Shown here: positions 41,187-44,158 of the stretch, in pieces
How positions within the stretch are numbered: the first letter of the stretch is position 1
Layout: each line of letters begins with the position of its first letter
NCBI GenBank assembly: GCA_964633715.1
Contig: CAZWHQ010000036.1
Location: 1-44,158 of the forward strand
DNA from: JAUWVG01 sp964633715
GTDB lineage: Bacteria; Acidobacteriota; Aminicenantia; Aminicenantales; Aminicenantaceae
Direction: 5' to 3'
Length of the DNA stretch: 44,158 nt
Made by a program: the position numbers and the translations under genes
The notes under the pieces: generated by a model
Database searches by the model: none
Told to the model about the DNA's origin: nothing
What the model saw: the letters and a program-made list of their open reading frames with translations, nothing else

Positions 41187-42392
41187 ATGTCAGATTTTTT
41201 CCAAAATGGTGTAATCACGACGTTCCATAGACTAGGCCTTCAGGATACGAAACGGCTTGAGGCGGAACTTAAGCAGTTTTCAAAAATTCGGCCCATTGCA
41301 TTGGTTTTGCCTTCTCTCTACAGAGAATATACCAGTGGTGCGCTGCCGGATATTTTTTCGATCTTAAAAAAAGTCCAATATTTAAACGAAATTGTCCTCT
41401 GTTTGGATAAGGCTAGTGAATCTCAGTTTTTTAAAGTGAAAAATTATTTCGCGGATATAAAAAAGCTGTCTATCATTTGGAATGATGGTCCCCGTTTAAA
41501 AGAGCTTTATACACTTCTCGAAGACAGTAACTTAAGTCCTGGAAAGGAGGGCAAGGGACGTGCAGTCTGGATGTCTCTAGGATATGTCCTTGCTGGTAGA
41601 AAAAGCAGGGTTATTGCGGTGCATGACTGCGATATTGTCAACTACAAGCCTGAACTTCTTGCCCGCCTCTGTTATCCCGTGGCTTCCCCCAATACAGAGA
41701 TCGAATTCTGCAAGGGGTATTACAGCCGAGCCACAGATCGTTTATACGGACGGGCCACACGGTTATTCTTTACTCCGTTCATACGGGCACTCCAAAAGAT
41801 ACTGGGATATCTGCCCTTTCTTGTCTACATCGACAGCTTCCGTTATGCTTTGGCCGGAGAAATAGCCATGCGTCGTGACCTGGCTATGGCCATGCGTATT
41901 CCCAATGATTGGGGATTGGAAGTAGGGACACTTGCTGAAGTTTACAGGAATATGGCTCTAAACAGAGTCTGTCAGGTAGATATTGCCGATACATATGAAC
42001 ACAAACATCAAGAACTTGTTCCCAGCAATCTGGAAAAAGGCATCTTGAAGATGAATGTGGATATCTCCAAATCCATCTTCAGAAATTTAGCCCTCGAAGG
42101 GGTAGAGTTTTCTGTGGGATTTTTTAAAACACTGAGCAATATCTATCTTAAGGTCGCTCAAGAAACAGTTATACGATATGAAAATGATGCCGCCATCAAT
42201 GGCCTGGAATTTGACCGGAACAGCGAATTTTTGTGTGTGGAAGAATTTGCTTTGGGAATCGAGAAAGCAGGAGAAATATTTTGGCAGAATCCAACAGAGA
42301 CCGTCCTGATTCCCAATTGGCATAGGATAACCGCTGCCCTGCCTGAATTTTTAGACCGGTTGAAGGATGCTGTTCATAACGATAATAAATAA
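41187..42392 (+). CDS. GT81-type glycosyltransferase (glucosyl-3-phosphoglycerate synthase-like)
   Basis: A 401-residue GT-A fold transferase resembling glucosyl-3-phosphoglycerate synthase (GpgS) and mannosyl relatives. Family features are IALVLPSLYREY near 37, KGRAVWMSLGYVLAG near 119 and the metal-binding DCD (Asp147, Asp149) in VIAVHDCDIVNYKPELL. The acceptor-side element is RIPNDWGLEVGTLAEVY near 235, and a conserved DTYEHKHQ occurs near 270. The likely reaction is transfer of glucose from a nucleotide sugar to 3-phosphoglycerate, the first step to glucosylglycerate or methylglucose polysaccharide. No matching phosphatase gene is adjacent. It has its own promoter and ribosome site. Confidence 0.78.
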   Translation: MSDFFQNGVITTFHRLGLQDTKRLEAELKQFSKIRPIALVLPSLYREYTSGALPDIFSILKKVQYLNEIVLCLDKASESQFFKVKNYFADIKKLSIIWNDGPRLKELYTLLEDSNLSPGKEGKGRAVWMSLGYVLAGRKSRVIAVHDCDIVNYKPELLARLCYPVASPNTEIEFCKGYYSRATDRLYGRATRLFFTPFIRALQKILGYLPFLVYIDSFRYALAGEIAMRRDLAMAMRIPNDWGLEVGTLAEVYRNMALNRVCQVDIADTYEHKHQELVPSNLEKGILKMNVDISKSIFRNLALEGVEFSVGFFKTLSNIYLKVAQETVIRYENDAAINGLEFDRNSEFLCVEEFALGIEKAGEIFWQNPTETVLIPNWHRITAALPEFLDRLKDAVHNDNK

Positions 42393-42478
42393 AATGACAC
42401 GATTTCAGCGTTTTATCGTATATACTTAAGAGAGCCTTCAGTTTTTGAATTAAGATGGACTGTCTTGGAGAAAATAAA

Positions 42479-43735
42479 ATGATTATACCAAAGAAAATCC
42501 TGGTGCTTTTTTTAGTCATCGTGATAGGCGGTTCTCTGGTCTATTTTCTGATTGTGAAGCAGGGAATTTTTTCTTCTGATAAGGAAAATCAAGAAAACGT
42601 TTCAGAGGAAGTTGTGGAAACGACAGAAACTCCACTGCCTGTCAAAGTCCAAACTGTAAAACATGGGGATCTTGTCATCGGGCTGAGATCTCCGGGAGAG
42701 GCAAAGACCGATCAAATGGCTGTTCTTAAGACTGAGGTCAGCGGGAAAGTGGAAGCGCTCCATGTTCGTGAGGGCCAGTTTGTAAAGAAGGGTGAACTTC
42801 TGGTCGAGCTGGACGATAGAGAATTTCGTTTGGAAGTCGAAAGGGCGGAGGCCATTCGGTTGAAAATTCTTTCGGAACTGATGCTCGATAACCAGTTCGC
42901 TGAAAAGGAAACTTCAGAGAATGTTTCATTTAGTAAAAAAATTGAAGATGAAAAAAAGATATACGAAAAAGTCAGCCAGCAATATCAACAAGGTCTCGTA
43001 TCGGACGAAGAGTTTGAGCGCGTTTATAAGAAATATGAGACCTTGATGATCGAATCCGGTCAAAAAAAGGACGATATTATTGCAGCCACCAAAGGGCTGA
43101 CACAGCAGGAAATAAGTGTCAAAAAAGCCGAGTTGAATTTGGAAAAAACCAGGATAACTGCTCCATTTTCTGGAATCATTACGGATATTAAAGCGTCAGA
43201 GCAGCAGCAAGTGATGGCTTCCTATGAACTTTTTACGCTTGTCAATACAAGCCGTGTGAGCGTTCATTCGAGAGTGTTGGAGAGCGAAATCGGGAAGATG
43301 AGGATTGGCCGGGAGGTCAATTTATTCTTTAGCGCTTTTCCGGATGAAGTGATCAAGGGAAAGGTGAAAGTGGTCAGTCCTATCGTTAACAGTGAGGATA
43401 AAACATGCAAAGTTATCATCTCTATTGCTCAATCTGGTATTGAAATTAAACCGGGAATGCATGCTGAAGTGGAAATCGAAGCCGAAATATTTAGAAACAG
43501 GCTTCTTGTTCCTCAGGAATCGATTGTTGTGAGAAGTGGAAATAAAATGGTTTTTGTTGTTGAAGAGGACATAGCAAGAAGACGATATATCGAAACCGGA
43601 CAGGAAAACGAATATTATGCTGAAGTGCTTGAAAAGAGTGAAGAGGATTCAGGATTAAAAGAGGGAGATGTTATTATTGTAGAAGGGCATTACTCCCTTG
43701 CACAAAACGCTCGGGTGAGAATATTGGAGGATTAG
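42479..43735 (+). CDS. HlyD/RND-type periplasmic adaptor (membrane fusion protein)
   Basis: A 418-residue membrane-fusion protein. An N-terminal membrane anchor (about 5-27) is followed by a lipoyl half-motif, SGKVEALHVREGQFVKKGELL near 83 (partial: VEALHVREGQFVKKGELL). A helical hairpin spans about 112-215, and the second lipoyl half has KTRITAPFSGIITDIKASE near 220. Beta-barrel and membrane-proximal domains follow. It would bridge an inner-membrane pump and an outer-membrane channel; the pump gene would lie beyond this gene but is not the next one (a convergent tautomerase gene is). I use ATG 42479, with GGAG eight bases before, over ATG 42455. Confidence 0.85.
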   Translation: MIIPKKILVLFLVIVIGGSLVYFLIVKQGIFSSDKENQENVSEEVVETTETPLPVKVQTVKHGDLVIGLRSPGEAKTDQMAVLKTEVSGKVEALHVREGQFVKKGELLVELDDREFRLEVERAEAIRLKILSELMLDNQFAEKETSENVSFSKKIEDEKKIYEKVSQQYQQGLVSDEEFERVYKKYETLMIESGQKKDDIIAATKGLTQQEISVKKAELNLEKTRITAPFSGIITDIKASEQQQVMASYELFTLVNTSRVSVHSRVLESEIGKMRIGREVNLFFSAFPDEVIKGKVKVVSPIVNSEDKTCKVIISIAQSGIEIKPGMHAEVEIEAEIFRNRLLVPQESIVVRSGNKMVFVVEEDIARRRYIETGQENEYYAEVLEKSEEDSGLKEGDVIIVEGHYSLAQNARVRILED

Positions 43736-43760
43736 AAGCAAGATACTGGATGAACAGTAA

Positions 43761-43949
43761 TTATTTGTACTCTTCAGCCAGTCTGCCTGCGACCATATAT
43801 TCCTTTTTGGACATTTCTTGAATCCATACACGAATGGTTGGAAGAGGCGAACCGATGGATTCATGAACGGCTTCTGTGATGGCCGCAAGGAGAGCTTTTT
43901 TTTGTTCCTCTGTCCGTCCTTCAAGCATGTGGATTTCTATCAGCGGCAT
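43761..43949 (-). CDS. 4-oxalocrotonate tautomerase family protein
   Basis: A 62-residue tautomerase subunit. After removal of Met the N-terminal Pro (MPLIEIHMLEGRT) is the catalytic base of the family. Further landmarks are KKALLAAITEAV and the WIQEMSKKEYMVAG stretch. I use ATG 43949, since AGGAG precedes it by seven bases and it places Pro at position 1; a longer frame from 43967 would destroy that. The substrate is not known; small tautomerases of this type often have roles outside aromatic degradation. Confidence 0.88.
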   Translation of the reverse strand: MPLIEIHMLEGRTEEQKKALLAAITEAVHESIGSPLPTIRVWIQEMSKKEYMVAGRLAEEYK

Positions 43950-44085
43950 TCTATGCTCCTTTTTCAAGATAGTAAAAGTTCACGTTTATTCTAGCAAAAA
44001 AAAATAAAATATGTTCAAACTTTTTTTATTTTTTGAGAAATAAATCTTTGATTTTGAAAACAGAGCTGTTACTAGAGAACGACTT

Positions 44086-44158
44086 TTATTTTAATTTAAA
44101 AATAACAGTGACAGTAAAAATAACTCCTCTTGGGCGACCGTTGATAACCATAGGTTCA
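44086..44158 (-). CDS. TonB C-terminal domain (partial, runs off the right edge)
   Basis: On the minus strand the frame from the window edge to TAA at 44088-44086 reads EPMVINGRPRGVIFTVTVIF and ends KLK. This is the end of the TonB C-terminal domain (family pattern P-x-V-N-G-x-P-x-x-x-x-x-x-V-x-x-F). Only about 23 codons are visible. The protein would couple the proton-motive force to outer-membrane receptors. Confidence 0.65.
   Translation of the reverse strand, partial: EPMVINGRPRGVIFTVTVIFKLK

Noticed and set aside
1..44158. CRISPR arrays, rRNA genes, intact transposases or phage genes
   Set aside because: I saw no regularly spaced repeats, rRNA sequence, or transposase, integrase or phage motifs.

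Overview
The window looks like a chromosome segment of a free-living, envelope-bearing (diderm) bacterium. Supporting genes are a TonB C-terminus at the right edge, a DUF481 outer-membrane protein, a HlyD-type adaptor, Tat/Sec-exported hydrolases and SecG. The mix of dipeptidyl-peptidase IV, sulfatases (one originally TPR-fused), GH92, GH130, FtsX/MacB-like permease, PyrB-PyrI and NIF3 would suit a Candidatus Aminicenantes-like or Acidobacteriota/Bacteroidota-adjacent lineage. That placement is inference from gene content only. There is no rRNA, no CRISPR, no intact transposase and no prophage.

Layout. 1-5130: an unidentified partial frame, then a DPP-IV / Cys-type sulfatase / nitroreductase run that meets a small ribbon-helix-helix-like gene convergently. 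5130-5858: a 730-base decayed spacer with a palindromic promoter/operator and the tail of a dead paralogue of that small gene. 5859-10455: a sugar locus with a fucose-isomerase-fold enzyme and xylulokinase on the minus strand and an MFS transporter diverging from them. 10445-15735: NIF3 on the minus strand, then a tightly overlapping DUF481 / GH92 mannosidase / membrane-anchored methyltransferase operon. 15750-16523: two sulfatase C-termini joined back to back, a deletion scar. 16547-21456: a GH130 protein fused to a response-regulator receiver domain, divergent from a GT4 glycosyltransferase with an alpha/alpha-toroid C-terminus, followed by a threonine-synthase remnant whose tail is homologous to the methyltransferase at 14875-15735. 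21487-25513: TPR protein, unknown membrane protein, FtsX/MacB permease and a large perfect-type inverted repeat. 25606-29458: phosphofructokinase with a shortened glycine loop, divergent class II aldolase, pyrB and pyrI. 29538-30403: a dead serine hydrolase. 30560-34039: gap-pgk-tpiA-secG-tRNA-Leu(GAG) on the minus strand. 34191-43735: nnr-tsaE, mscS, apt-azgA, GH3, GT81 and a HlyD-type adaptor. Right edge: a 4-oxalocrotonate tautomerase and the end of a tonB gene.

How it fits together. Five lower-glycolysis functions (PFK, aldolase, TIM, GAPDH, PGK) lie in two clusters. The hydrolases (GH92, GH3, sulfatase, DPP-IV) point to use of host- or biomass-derived glycans and peptides. The GH130-REC/GT4 pair and the GT81 enzyme suggest synthesis or turnover of a manno/gluco-configured compound such as a storage glycan or compatible solute. 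The most unusual single gene is the GH130-receiver fusion, a carbohydrate-active domain apparently placed under phosphorelay control. The other striking pattern is the number of internal-deletion remnants in one window.
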